A stretch of DNA of 64,000 nt from Bradysia coprophila (lineage: Eukaryota; Arthropoda; Insecta; Diptera; Sciaridae): assembly GCF_014529535.1 (NCBI RefSeq), contig NW_023503608.1:8048501-8112500 (forward strand), read 5' to 3'. Each line of letters opens with the position of its first letter. The first letter of the stretch is position 1. Positions 12,967 to 23,936 of this stretch are shown one piece after another. A model generated the notes under the pieces. It was given only the letters and a program-made list of their open reading frames with translations, ran no database searches and had not been told where the DNA came from. The position numbers and the translations under genes were made by a program.

Positions 12967-15781
12967 TACTATTATGTTTAGTTCTTTAATTCAAAGTCGA
13001 CACTTTCATAAAATTAACCCGAATTCGTAAAATAGAAATTTAGCATTACATTGTGTAATGGGTACAAAATCCGCCCTACATAAAACTCAATTTGTGCTAA
13101 TATTTTATTTATGCGCATGACATCACCACAACATTTTTGTTTCTATAAAGAAATTATATTATTTTACGGAATAGTGATGCATTCGAATTTAAACTATATA
13201 TTTTATACATTTACTAATAACATACATGGTAATGTAATGTAATGTATAATACACATTCTGCCTGGAGCATGTGTCTTTTCATTGGGCAATACCGCCCATT
13301 GGAAGGAAATCCAAATCACTATAAAATTTGTGTTATTCATCCTATGCATTATGAAAATGAGGCATACATCGAATCGAATGTACTTCAACGAACTATTAAC
13401 CCCCTAAAAAACATGAAACATTCTCCATTCGATACGTCACTGTTAACGAGCAATATGGGGTTATTTACCCCTCAATGTCAAAGGGGAACGAACCGTTCTC
13501 TTAATAATTCTTTTTTATTTCCTTCTTTTTGCTGAATATGCCAGCGTGGCATTGGCATTTGAAATTGCCTGTTGCTGTTTTTAGTCGGATGCACAGCGTT
13601 TTAGTCTTAAAGTCTTTAAAAATACGCTTGGGAAAATGGTGTATGTGTGTGTAAGTGGATGTGTTGGGTTGTTTCGTTTTGCTTTTAAATTTAATTTCTC
13701 GTAATTTTCCCTATATAGATGCCAGTGTATGCGTATGTATGAGTTATCATGTAATAAATTTCCGTCAATTTTTATTATATTACACATACACTAGCTGGTT
13801 TGGGTGGATGGAAGGTTTTAAGGCGACTTGGAAGCAAACAAGCGCTTCAGTTTTCATTACACAATTTTCATTTTTACTTTTTCTTTTCGTCAATATTGTA
13901 ATGTAAGCGAGGAGAAAATGGATTGTATGCCGATCATATAATATATGGTTGAGGCGATATATTTCTGTGAAATTATTATGGGATCGTAAAATTCTCTCAA
14001 TGTACCATACTTTTGCCCATCTTATCATTAAATCTGACTTAAAACTTTTTATGGAATATTGTTTTTGTTATAAAATGAAAGGAGACGACACCAACACCAA
14101 AAAAAGAAGAAACGAAGAAAAAAGTATTATGCGAAAAGAGTACACCAACTATGTACATAGATCTAGTCGAAAGGAAAATACATAAAAAATTGATATTATC
14201 GTTATTTTGTTTGACAAACAATGGTGGTTCCTTGTTTTTTTTATATCTTTTTAATATACTCAAAGTATTTATGTCAAAGTATTATATGGGTAGTGAATCA
14301 TATCTTGATGGGACATTGAGAAGAGAGGAGGAAAAAAACACACTGGTTATAAAAAGCAACGAGAAAAACTCGTCATCCTAATGGGATTTTATGTATTTCG
14401 TATTTTTTTTATACGACTTTTTGTGATAACGAAACGCGATGATGAAACATTAAATTTCTGTGTGCGGTTAAATCTTCTGAACTTAGAATATGGATTTATT
14501 TTCGGAGTGAGCATTGCATGTAACAGAAATTTTTATTGTAATGTTATCATTAGACCTCATTGAAAATTCACTGGCTTTTAATGCTTTTCCTAGTAGAAAT
14601 TGCATAGACAAGAGGAAAAAATCAAAGGTGGAAAGCGAAGAATTAAATAATGAAATTTTTCAATAAACGATTGATTACGTAATCATGAATAAAGAGTATG
14701 TATTTGTATCTGCACTTTCATTATTGGCAAATTTCATCGAAAACCGTAGGCAACCACATTTTCACTTCCAGACACAATACCGACAAAATTTTTTTGGCCA
14801 ATGTTTCTTTCATTTAATTCCCCTTGAAAATACCTTTCAAATGAGCTATCACATCAAATATTTTGGAGGTCCAGGTGGGTCAATCACTCTAAACATCACG
14901 GGCTCCACTCCCGTGTCAGACATATGGTATTTCCTTATCGTAAATGATTGCTATCTTGTTATTGACATTAGTCAACTCTATCGACCGGAAAAGGCAATAC
15001 CCTCTCTAGGAAGCAAACTCTCTTAAAAAATCAAATTAGAGTCTAAAATAAGTTTGAGAAACTCTGTTTCTTCATAAGACTTAAAGTGAACAGACTAACG
15101 AATCGTAAACAAGTTTCAGAGTTTCATAAACGTCTTTACCACCTTAATAAATGTAGTTTGTTTTCTAGGGAGGGTATTGGAAAAAGTCTGTAAGAAAAAC
15201 AAACGTCACATACATAAGTCACAGCAACGCACTTCAAGCAAAAGTGGTCATAGTCGACAACTGCCAAATAAAGTATTATTTTGTATGAAATGGTTTTTAA
15301 CAGTGTTTTACAGTTGTATGACACACTGTCAAGTTTCAGTACTCTATTAAGAGTACCACTCATGCATGATTGTGCGTGACAGCCTTGATTCTAAAAAGTC
15401 AACTACTGGCGACACCTACGTTTGAACCCTATCTTTACGTGTGGTTTTCAATACAATTTGTATTATACGACAATTTTAAAACTCGGGCTACGAAATTACA
15501 ACAAAATACAATACCTTTGTTTTACCGTCGTGTCAGTAACGATAGGGTAGATCAATCATATGATTTGAGATTTTGCAATTGTAAAAGCTATCTAAAATAT
15601 TGGTATGCACAACATGCCCATTTGAGGCTTAGATGCTTGGAAAGCCTGCCCATTTTATCCTATCCATCCTAACGTAAGTAGTCCAATGTGATTTCCTATA
15701 GCATTATAAAAAAAAACTAACACATCATCATTTCCACTTCTTAAGCAGAGCGATTTCAAAACTCTATACTGTTACCAATCC
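12967..15781. other. No recognisable gene
   Basis: Many short overlapping open frames occur on both strands (13.2-15.7 kb), none over about 115 codons and none with a recognisable domain or exon partner. It is treated as intergenic or intronic. Confidence 0.55.
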
Positions 15782-16272
15782 CAACAAAAATCTCTTCGAG
15801 AAAAGTGTGACGCAGTCTTTGAAGTACAATTTCTAAAATGAATGATATCGCTAGAGTTGACGCTTTCAGCATCGTTACGCAAAAATTAAATTTTACACCC
15901 AATTTTAGTTCAAACAAGCTGGCTTAGTTTTTCTCATCATCTGCCAAATAATTTTTACCAAAAAAAATTTGACTGGAAACAACCAAAATTTTACCAAAAA
16001 AATCTGCGTCGCATGTGGCAGATAAATTTTCTTGCTGGTCTGTTCCTGAACATTTTTTGGTAAAATTTTGGTTGTTTCCAGTCAAATTTTTTTTGGTAAA
16101 AATTATTTGGCAGATGATGAGAAAAACTAAGCCAGCTTGTTTGAACTAAAATTGGGTGTAAAATTTAATTTTTGCGTAACGATGCTGAAAGCGTCAACTC
16201 TAGCGATATCATTCATTTTAGAAATTGTACTTCAAAGACTGCGTCACACTTTTCTCGAAGAGATTTTTGTTG
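15782..16272. repeat. Perfect 220-bp inverted repeat (foldback element)
   Basis: The left arm 15782-16001 and right arm 16053-16272 are exact reverse complements as read base by base, separated by a 51-bp spacer. Both outer ends read CAACAAAAATCTCTTCGAG on their own strand. The lack of any mismatch implies recent formation or ongoing gene conversion. There is no open frame. It could be a MITE or foldback transposon, and as RNA it would make a long double strand. Confidence 0.93.
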
Positions 16273-16330
16273 ATCAGTCGTTTTAGAAGTTTTAGAACAC
16301 TGCCTTTTATAACAGTTTATAACAGAAATT

Positions 16331-16474
16331 CGGAAATTTGACGAAAATCGAAAATTTGACGAAAATCAAAAATTTGACGAAAATCGAAAACTTGACGAAA
16401 ATCGAAAATTTGACGAAAATCGAAAATTTGACGAAATTCGAAAATTTGACGAAATTCGAAATTTGACGAAAATC
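16331..16474. repeat. 18-bp tandem repeat, about 8 copies
   Basis: The unit GAAAATTTGACGAAAATC repeats head to tail with a few substitutions (CAAAAATTTGAC, GAAAACTTGAC, GAAATTC variants) and one or two shortened copies. There is no spacer between units, so it is a minisatellite and not a CRISPR array. Confidence 0.9.
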
Positions 16475-16736
16475 TGCCACCATTCAAGAAATATCTCTAA
16501 AACCCCAATTGACCCACCCATTTCCAACTTTCGACATTTTTCACAAATGTACTTCTTTTCTACTCGTAAAACTCTGAGACTTTGCCGAAGAAAGTAACTC
16601 TCTATCTGCCACCATTCAAGAAATACCTCTAAAAACATAATTGACCCACCCATTTCCAACTTTCGTCATTTTTCACATATGCCCCTTTGTTCTACTCGTA
16701 AAACTCTGAGACTTTGCCGAAGAAAGTAATTCTCTA
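16473..16736. repeat. 132-bp tandem duplication
   Basis: A unit starting TCTGCCACCATTCAAGAAAT at 16473 is repeated at 16605. Both copies contain TTGACCCACCCATTTCCAAC and end with ACTTTGCCGAAGAAAGTAA followed by TCTCTA. Differences are scattered substitutions. It directly abuts the 18-bp array, so both probably belong to one repetitive element. Confidence 0.88.
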
Positions 16737-16853
16737 TCTCTCATAACCCAAAAAAATATTAGTCCTTTCATCCTACGCTCGAGTAGCTCAAAATTTGGTC
16801 ACTCTAATCACTCTAGCTGAAACGAATCTGCCCCGATTTTTTTAATTATTTTT

Positions 16854-17177
16854 TTGTTCGAATCGTGTTACGAATACCTTTCATTTGATGGGTCGCACGC
16901 CTCTGTAGGTTTCAATACAGCTAAGCTACAGCCGAAAACGCGTTCCCGACCCTCGAAAACCACACTCAGAAACCACTTCGAGGCCAATAATAGTTATTTG
17001 TGTATCTGTTTTGGACGATTGTTTTTAGGCAATTTCGCGAGTTGTAGCCCGAACGAAGTGAGGTTCCTGCAAAATTTCATGGAGATAGGCTGACTAGTTT
17101 CCGAGATCGACCGTCGATAGATAGACAGATAGATAGATAGATAGACAGATAAATAGATAGATAGACAGATAGATAGA
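16854..17177. repeat. Dispersed repeat fragment ending in a GATA/GACA microsatellite
   Basis: It carries the 36-bp motif shared with 12.4 kb at 16992-17027. The segment then runs through GGTTCCTGCAAAATTTCATG and CTAGTTTCCGAGATCGACCG into a run of GATA units with interspersed GACA at 17115-17177. A fixed element end followed by a tetranucleotide run is typical of an insect transposon or satellite-linked repeat. Confidence 0.65.
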
Positions 17178-18449
17178 AACATACAGAGTAAGTTGAAAGA
17201 TTTTGATTGTTTGGAAAACGTTAATTTGGTGCATTTTCTATCAAAATGACCAACTTCAAAACGATGTATCTCAGGCAATTTTAAAGTCACATAGTCGAGT
17301 GATAGCTCGTTTTGCTCGTATTTGAAGCGCGAATAAGATAAAATAGGATTTGTGGTGATACAGGTCAAAGGAAAGAAACTTAAATTCTCGCCTATATATA
17401 GTTGCCGCGTCTCAAAAAAATTTCTTCGTTCTTTTTTTGGAAGTTAGACTGCGTCAAGTCCTCCGCTATCGCTCCGGACATGATGCAGAAGATATTCAAT
17501 CTTCAGTAACTTCAAAAACCCTTCAATTTTTTATCAGATAATTGAGCGGAGTCGTTTGAAAAGTAGTTCCATTAAATCTCTGTAGCGGCGCGAAAGCGTG
17601 ACCTCTGGTGGTCACAAATCGACAACTCTCAACGTTCCAAGTAAATATACCAAAATAACCGGATGGAGGTTTTTGCAGTTTGAATACATTAGTCTCAATG
17701 TTTTTATAAGCTGCAGACGATAACTCAAAACATTATACTTAACGAGAACCACTGAGAACATACGCGAAAATCGTATAAGTATAAAATTAAAAGCAAAAAG
17801 AAAATAGTAGAAACGAAAAGTTAGAGATAAAAGCTCAATAAAAATATATCTTCATCCGAACCATATTCTACCCTCCCATTCTCTATACCCACTTCCATAC
17901 ACCATATACATATATACACCCAAAACCGAAAAACCATGGAATATTCCGTACGTTTGCATGCATAATTTTAAAACAAACATAAAATCTCTTACCTTTACTG
18001 TCTGTATTTGTATTTAAAGTCAATAAATTAGCATGTAAAATAAATGTGCGGTGGGTAAAGTGTACAGATATATTTTTTTCTCGTATTTAGGAAAGCGTAA
18101 TTTCCAAGCGTATATAGTACAATGATGGGGTATGTAGTCGTTATTATTTTCATACATTCATCGTTTCTCGCTGAAGAACGTTTCGTTACTACACACATAA
18201 TTGTATTTGCAAAGGAATCGAAAAAAAAGCTTTTGACAATAAGTGCCAAATGGAATTAATTGTTGATTTAGGATTTTTTTTTCAAATCTTTTAAATCTGT
18301 TTGCTTTTGGATAAGTACTTTTTAGCTTTTTCCATTTGCGTTTTTAGGCAGTCCTACAGTCGGTTCGCGATGTTTCGAGAGTCTTGCATTAGTCGAACTA
18401 ACGGTATACGATCAATAGAATAATATCTAATCAGGTTTTTTTTAAAAGT
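17178..18449. other. No recognisable gene
   Basis: Non-coding AT-rich sequence. No long open frame or domain motif was seen. Confidence 0.55.
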
Positions 18450-19359
18450 GGATCAGGCTCCGTGGAGCTATTTTTTAGCGACTCTTTGTTTTCATGCTCA
18501 GATAGCTCTTGGCCGCAGTAGTCTAAAACCGCAGTCGTTTCATTTTAATATTCTTTTATTGGCTGGGGAACTTCCACTAAAAGTCGAAAAAGGGTGCTTT
18601 TTATACGTGATTTACTGCCACTGCAGGCTACAGACATACATGTGTGTGGGCTCATTTGATATGTATTGTCAAGGAGAAACGGGGCAAGGACAGATATCTT
18701 ACATGTCCTCTGTACCATTGTTCAAAAATTACATAAATATTGTGTCAGCCAAAGGCTGTAAATTTTGATGAAGTTCAAAAAGTGATATTTCGCACTTGGC
18801 GAATGTTTATGGTTAGATCAGTGGATACAGACATCAAAAACAGCATAATTCGTGTATTTTTCTAAAATTCATATTTTGCTTTCGTGTGTTGTAACACTAT
18901 TCACTTTGAACCCAAAAAAGTAACCTGAACCTGTCACTTCTATGGCAAGTGGGATATCATTGTAAAGCTAGGTTAAGCTTCTGTCAGGGAATCCACTGAT
19001 CTAAAGATAAACATTCGCCAGGTGCGAAATTTCACGTTTTGAAGTTCATCAAACTTTCCGCGCTTCGACAGAAACATTTTTTTGTCGTTTTCGAACAATG
19101 GTACAGGACATGTGAGATATCTGTCTCGTATCTCCTTGACAATACCTATCCAATGAGCCCACACACATATATGTCTATAGCCTGTAGCGGCAGTAAATCA
19201 CGTATAAAAAACACCCTTTTTTGACTTTTAGTGGAAGTTCCCCAGCAAATAAAAGAATATTAAAATGGAACGACTGCAGCATTGGACTATTGGGACCAAG
19301 GGTTATCTGGGTATGTAAACAAAGAGTCGCTAAAAAATAGCTCCGACGGAGCCTGGTCC
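18450..19359. mobile_element. Foldback element with about 370-bp diverged arms
   Basis: The left arm 18450-18827 and right arm 18991-19359 are inverse copies along their whole length, for example TTTTAATATTCTTTTATT, GGGGAACTTCCACTAAAAGT and TTTTTATACGTGATTTACTG on one arm and their complements on the other. There are many substitutions and small indels. A 163-bp spacer lies between them. No transposase frame survives; the 106-codon frame inside the left arm is a by-product of the repeat. The divergence shows it is much older than the perfect palindrome at 15.8 kb. Confidence 0.85.
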
Positions 19360-19674
19360 ACATTCAAAAAATCCTTCTATACTATAAACAGAAATAGTTA
19401 CAGCTCTCGATATTGTTTTAGACATTGTCTCGTAAACAGTAATTTTTGCGACTCATCTGACACTGTTAATCGAGACTCTTGCTACGTGTTGCGACTTAAA
19501 GGATGTCAATGATATAACTCTCACACACAGATAGAAGGGTGGACCTAGATTTTAATCCTTTAAAGATTAACTGTAAGCAACCGCATCTTTTTGGAATTAA
19601 AATTTAATCCCACTGGAATTACTTTTATTATATTTCGAGCTGGTAATTTTTTTTTCTAGATGTTTCGACCCGAG

Positions 19675-19825
19675 GGGTTACTCACTCCAGTAAATCACAG
19701 TAAATCACGGTAAATCAAAAATGTCGTTTGTATCAATTTGCGTCAAGATGCTCATAAATGATATACAATGTGATTCAAGAATATTGTTGTGATTTAATTT
19801 GATTTACTGACTCCGAAGTGAGCCC
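19675..19825. mobile_element. Short MITE with AGTAAATCAC repeats
   Basis: The ends GGGTTACTCACTCCAGTAAATC and GATTTACTGACTCCGAAGTGAGCCC are imperfect inverse copies. The left end has AGTAAATCA-type motifs in tandem (CAGTAAATCACAGTAAATC). It is 151 bp and non-coding. Confidence 0.6.
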
Positions 19826-21373
19826 TTCTCGTTTCGTATACTAGATATTCTCACAGATTCTGACAGCTGTGATAATGCATTGTATGACCTTTTTGAATTT
19901 TGTCGAATCTAAATCCAAAATACTATTCATTATCAAGATTATCAAAATTTGTGGATCTAATAAGTTGTGGATTTAATTTTTATTAAAAATGTGCCACTTT
20001 CTTTAATAATTTAACTGTATGAAGACAATGTTTCATATACCTGACAGTAGGGAATCTACCGAGAACCTTCACACTGTGCCATTCCCTTCTTAATCCCTTC
20101 GAACTATTGTTACATAGCCAAACGTCTAGTGGGATTAAAATGCGTTCTGAAATCCCTAACTGTCCATAAAAAATCGAAAGTAATCCCACACTGACCGAAA
20201 ATTTCAATCTTAAATTGTTATCTTTCGAACTTGGTTTTTGAGGTCTCAAATAGGAATTTTGTAGAAAACCTGGTACCAAAGAACAGATTGTTTTCGTGAA
20301 CGAGCTAGTCGGAAAGTCTTATCAATCATACCGATTCTACTTTCACAAAACCATTTGGCTGCCTATGAATTCAAAAAAATATATTTTTGATGGACTTACA
20401 GACTTACATTTTATAAAACAAATTTTTAAAAATTCTTCCGTGAATAACAATTTTGAATTTTTAACGAGATACTGTCCTATATGAAATTTCAATAACTATC
20501 CTTGAGCGTTCCTACTTTTATGCCTCATTGTTTAAAATGTCGTCTTGCAACGGAAAACGTATCAAAAGCGAATGTTTATATAAAATAAAAAAGACTCCTC
20601 CAACATTAAATATATTCTTTAAAAAAATTCAAATTGTATACTAACTGTGTACATGATCGATATATTCTGTCGTTATTGATATGGGAATTGGTTATATGTT
20701 TTCGTTCTCACTCTATAGATGTGGATATACATATATTCAAAAAGCTGGCAGCAATGTGCTTTGGAAGAATCTTATAAATAAAATATGAGGTGCAGACAGA
20801 CAAATCCAGTGTTAAAGAGAATGGTAATGTTTAATGTAATATGATGTCTATGGGTACATGACGAAATTTGTGGTATATATACAAAATGAAAATGAAAAAT
20901 AATGGAAAATGGTATTTTTGTCGAATTTTACATTCAATTTTGGAGAGTATAAAATATCTTATAATAAAAACGGTGCTATGGGACACGATTGTAGAATGGG
21001 ATACACATTAAATGTAGGCGCATAAATTTTTATTACAAAAAAGCGAACGTTTTATTACGTAAAAGCTCTGTAAACTCTTTGACTAGTTAGATTTAGATTT
21101 TTTTTGTTTTAACCCTTTAGAAACGGCAAGTATATTACAAAAAAAATTATAAAATCTGTTCCTTCATTTGTTTAAAATACGTCCCGGTTCTTATTCAAAA
21201 TCTATTTCAATATTTTTATCACATCAAAAGAATGCACATCCTTCATAAAAAACGATGAAAATCATCAAATACCATGTATATTTTTGACGAATTCAACCAA
21301 ATCGAGTCGGCAACAAGCTCGGCAATCGAACCAGACAAAAAACCATAGAAGAAAAATCACAGACGTTATAGAT
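19826..21373. other. No recognisable gene
   Basis: Non-coding AT-rich sequence. The 98-codon minus-strand frame at 19983-20279 has no recognisable motif. Confidence 0.55.
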
Positions 21374-21555
21374 AGTCAAGTGCGAGTTGTCCTAAAAAGC
21401 CGTTTCGCTCATATTGAATGTAAAAAGCGATTTTATGGTTGATTATCGTAGATGGATCGACCAGTAACTCAAATCGCGATGTTGCCAAGCTGGGACCTTC
21501 CTGGTTTGGTCTAGGGGGCCGACATTGCCTAACACTTCTTTTCGCTCTATAAAAT
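21374..21555. repeat. Left terminal inverted repeat of the composite element
   Basis: It is complementary to 23757-23936 and homologous to both arms of the element at 43.4 kb. Shared landmarks are TTTCGCTCATATTGAATGT, AAAGCGATTTTATGGTTGAT and GCTCTATAAAATT at the inner edge. Confidence 0.85.
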
Positions 21556-22734
21556 TTTGATTTTTGAAAATTTATTTAAAAATATAAAATGAAATATTTT
21601 TGACATGGTTCCATGGGCGAAATTATTCCGAATGGTGTCAGTTTTATGTTAAAAATAAAAAACATTAATTACTTAATGGTTGGTATTTAGATGATGGTTC
21701 AGTTGGTGATGTTCTTTCAGTAGTGATGGAAGATATTAGGAAAGTGTTAGACTTTTGTGCATTGTCAGGTTTGCCACTGAATGCGAAGAAGTGTGAGGTT
21801 TTTTTTGTTAACGCTTCTGAAGGGGATAAGGCTAATATGTATGCTGAGATATCAGCTTTGTTGCGAGGGATAAAGGAAGTTGATGTCCTCCCTTGAGATT
21901 TTAGGTTCGCCGATTTTTGAGTCAGGGTTAGAGAGGATGTTTTCTTCTAAGATTGAATAAATAAAGGTGATGTGCGAACGTTTGAAGTTGATGGACGTCC
22001 ATCCGGCTTTGTGCGTTTTTAGGAAGTCTTTAGGAAGCTGTAGGTTTAACTATTTGTTGCGTACTTCTAAGGCATTTTCTCTGAGTACTTGTTTGAAGAA
22101 TGTAGATGAAGTTTTTCGTTCGACGCTTGAGGCGATTGCTAATGTTAGGCTGTTAGATTTTTCTTGGGATCAGGCTACCCTGCCGTTAGCTCACGGTGGA
22201 TTAGGTATTCGGAAAGTTGAGGAATTGGCGCTTCCTGCGTATCTGTCGTCTGTATATTCGACGTCCAGTCTGTCTGATGAGATTTTGAGTAGGTTTAATA
22301 TTAAGGTGGTCGATGATAGTATTTTGGGATTAGTAAGTTCGATTCCTAGTGAATTTGTTCCAGGTAGTGATGATGAGAGGAAGGTACAGAGGAATTGGGA
22401 CTCTCCGTTGGTTAATAGCAAGTTTAGTGGGATGTTTGAATCTGGTGAATCTGTTGATCGTGCGAGACTGCTTGCGTCATCTACTAAAGAATCTTCAAAG
22501 TGGCTGCAAGTTGTCCCGTCGAGTCAGCTAGGTTTGTTATTAGATAACAATGCTGCGAGAATTGCTGTTGGTCTGCGTTTAGGATCCCAATTATGCGAGG
22601 TTTGCATGGATTATCATGCAAGCTTAAGACAGGCATAACGCCGCGACATGATTCTGTAAACAGAGAGTTTTCTCATGCTTTTTCTGCTGCAGATTTTCCA
22701 ACTCTGTTACAGCCACCAGGAATTTCTAGAGATG

Positions 22735-22740
22735 ACGGTA
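22735..22740. repeat. Target-site duplication, left copy
   Basis: ACGGTA, matched by 23093-23098 on the other side of the LTR remnant. Confidence 0.85.
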
Positions 22741-23092
22741 TGGCAACAAGTGAATCCACTCAGAAAGATGTCTCAAGAAATGAAATATTTTAATTTAAGA
22801 CCGATCAAATATGCTTTGCTTTTTATACATTTCTGCTTAAATACAGGGATTTCTTGTCAATAAAATCATTCAATCTTATGGACTCAAACTACAAACAATT
22901 ATCTTGATTTAATAAATAGTTTCCCATAAATTGGTGACCCCGACATCTGAACAACCGTTCACAGTCATCAGTCAGTACAAACAAATAGTTTATTCTACTG
23001 CTCCCAAGAAAAATTCTTTGACCTAACAGAGCTCTATAAACTCTTGGCAAAATACAATTTTTCTTTTAAAATCAAATAAATAGTTTCCCATA
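22741..23092 (+). mobile_element. LTR retrotransposon remnant nested in the reverse transcriptase pseudogene
   Basis: A probable 5' LTR (22741 to about 22928) starts TGGCAACAAG and ends AATAAATAGTTTCCCATA. It is followed at once by a primer-binding-site-like TTGGTGACCCCGACATCTGA. About 140 bp further on, the LTR end (AATAAATAGTTTCCCATA, 23075-23092) recurs, so nearly all of the internal region and most of the 3' LTR are deleted. ACGGTA flanks both sides (22735-22740 and 23093-23098) as a target-site duplication. No gag, protease or polymerase coding remains. The primer site style fits BEL/Pao or gypsy-like elements, which I cannot resolve. Confidence 0.85.
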
Positions 23093-23098
23093 ACGGTA
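23093..23098. repeat. Target-site duplication, right copy
   Basis: ACGGTA, matching 22735-22740. Removing one copy with the insert joins GISRDDG to KRPDG in one frame, which confirms the boundary. Confidence 0.85.
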
Positions 23099-23756
23099 AA
23101 AGACCTGATGGTATGACTCTAATTCCGTGGAGTCATGGTAAATCTCTTTTATGGGATGTGACAGTGCGTGATACGTTGGCTCCTTCATACATTGGTGAAA
23201 CTTCTAAAAAAGCACGCTCAGTTGCAGAGAAAGCGGAGAGATTAAAGCATAATCATTATAGAAAACTTAAAGAAAAATATTTATTCACCCCGCTTGCTTT
23301 TGAATCTTTAGGTTGCATGGGCCCAGAAACAAAGAAATTTGTCACGAAATTAGGATCTTTGATGAAAAGAGCATCAGGGGAAAAGCGTTCAACAGATTAT
23401 TTATTGCAAAGAATTTCAATTGCTATTCAAAGAGGAAATGCAGCATGTATTCTTGGAACGTTGGGAAGGAATAGAGTGGACGATTTTTATTTATTGTAAT
23501 TTCTGTTTTTTGAAAAGATCGATTTTTTACTGGCTGTGCAATTTGAGCAGTCTTTTTTTCGCTTATCTTAAAATAAAAATAATTAATTACTTTAAAAAAG
23601 CATTTACCGGATTTTCCAGATTTACACATTTTTTTGTATTGATGGGTGCCAACTTGAATTACAGCGATACCTGCATACTTTTTCAAGCACTTATATTTTT
23701 CTCGTATGCAGATAGGTTTAAGGAAGACAAGATTTTTTCCCCACTCAATTCGGATC

Positions 23757-23936
23757 AAAATTCAATTTTATAGAGCCGACAGAAGTTTTAGCTGACGGCG
23801 GCTCCCTGGCCCAAACCAGGTCGATTCCAGCTTGGCAACATTGCGATTCGAGTTCGTGGCCGACCCACATACGATAATCAACCATAAAATCGCTTTTTAC
23901 ATTCAATATGAGCGAAAGGACAACTCGCACCAGACT
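23757..23936. repeat. Right terminal inverted repeat of the composite element
   Basis: It is the inverse copy of 21374-21555, with TTTTATAGAGCCG at the inner edge and ACATTCAATATGAGCGAAAG near the outer edge. It differs from the left arm by scattered substitutions and small indels. Confidence 0.85.

Larger units (their letters stand above)
21681..23499 (+). pseudogene. Decayed non-LTR-type reverse transcriptase, 5'-truncated
   Basis: It begins at the catalytic motif WYLDDG (21681-21698). The body runs through GLPLNAKKCE to a frame break near 21890, SLEILGSPIF, an in-frame TAA at 21958, then a 223-codon frame (21967-22638) with PLAHGGLGIRKVEELALPAY. Near 22590 a small deletion and frameshift appear to remove a Cys-rich segment before RGLHGLSC. 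After the nested LTR insertion the frame resumes with RPDG and WDVTV, then [15 protein letters not shown] close to the C-terminus. The C-terminal block resembles a conserved family found next to reverse transcriptases in invertebrate genomes. RPD...WDVTV (15 residues between the two Asp) recalls the spacing of the restriction-like endonuclease of R2-type elements, but that is inference. It is not functional as it stands. Confidence 0.82.
21374..23936. mobile_element. TIR element carrying a nested retroelement
   Basis: Terminal inverted repeats of about 180 bp bound this 2.56-kb unit. The left end reads AGTCAAGTGCGAGTTGTCC, and the right end is its near complement, GGACAACTCGCACCAGACT. Both ends and their inner flanks match the 546-bp element at 43421-43966, which lacks the central 2.0 kb (about 21610-23619). 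That central part holds the reverse transcriptase pseudogene. The simplest reading is a TIR element invaded by a retroelement. The reverse, a deletion derivative at 43.4 kb, is also possible. Confidence 0.85.

Noticed and set aside
16331..16474. Possible CRISPR-like array
   Set aside because: Repeats are contiguous with no unique spacers, and the DNA is eukaryotic. It is a minisatellite.
16366..16659. 97-codon minus-strand frame with FRISSNFRFSSNF repeats
   Set aside because: The protein repeats simply translate the 18-bp DNA array and the 132-bp duplication.
18448..18768. 106-codon frame and its minus-strand counterpart near 19.2-19.4 kb
   Set aside because: The similarity between the two reflects the arms of the foldback element, not paired genes.
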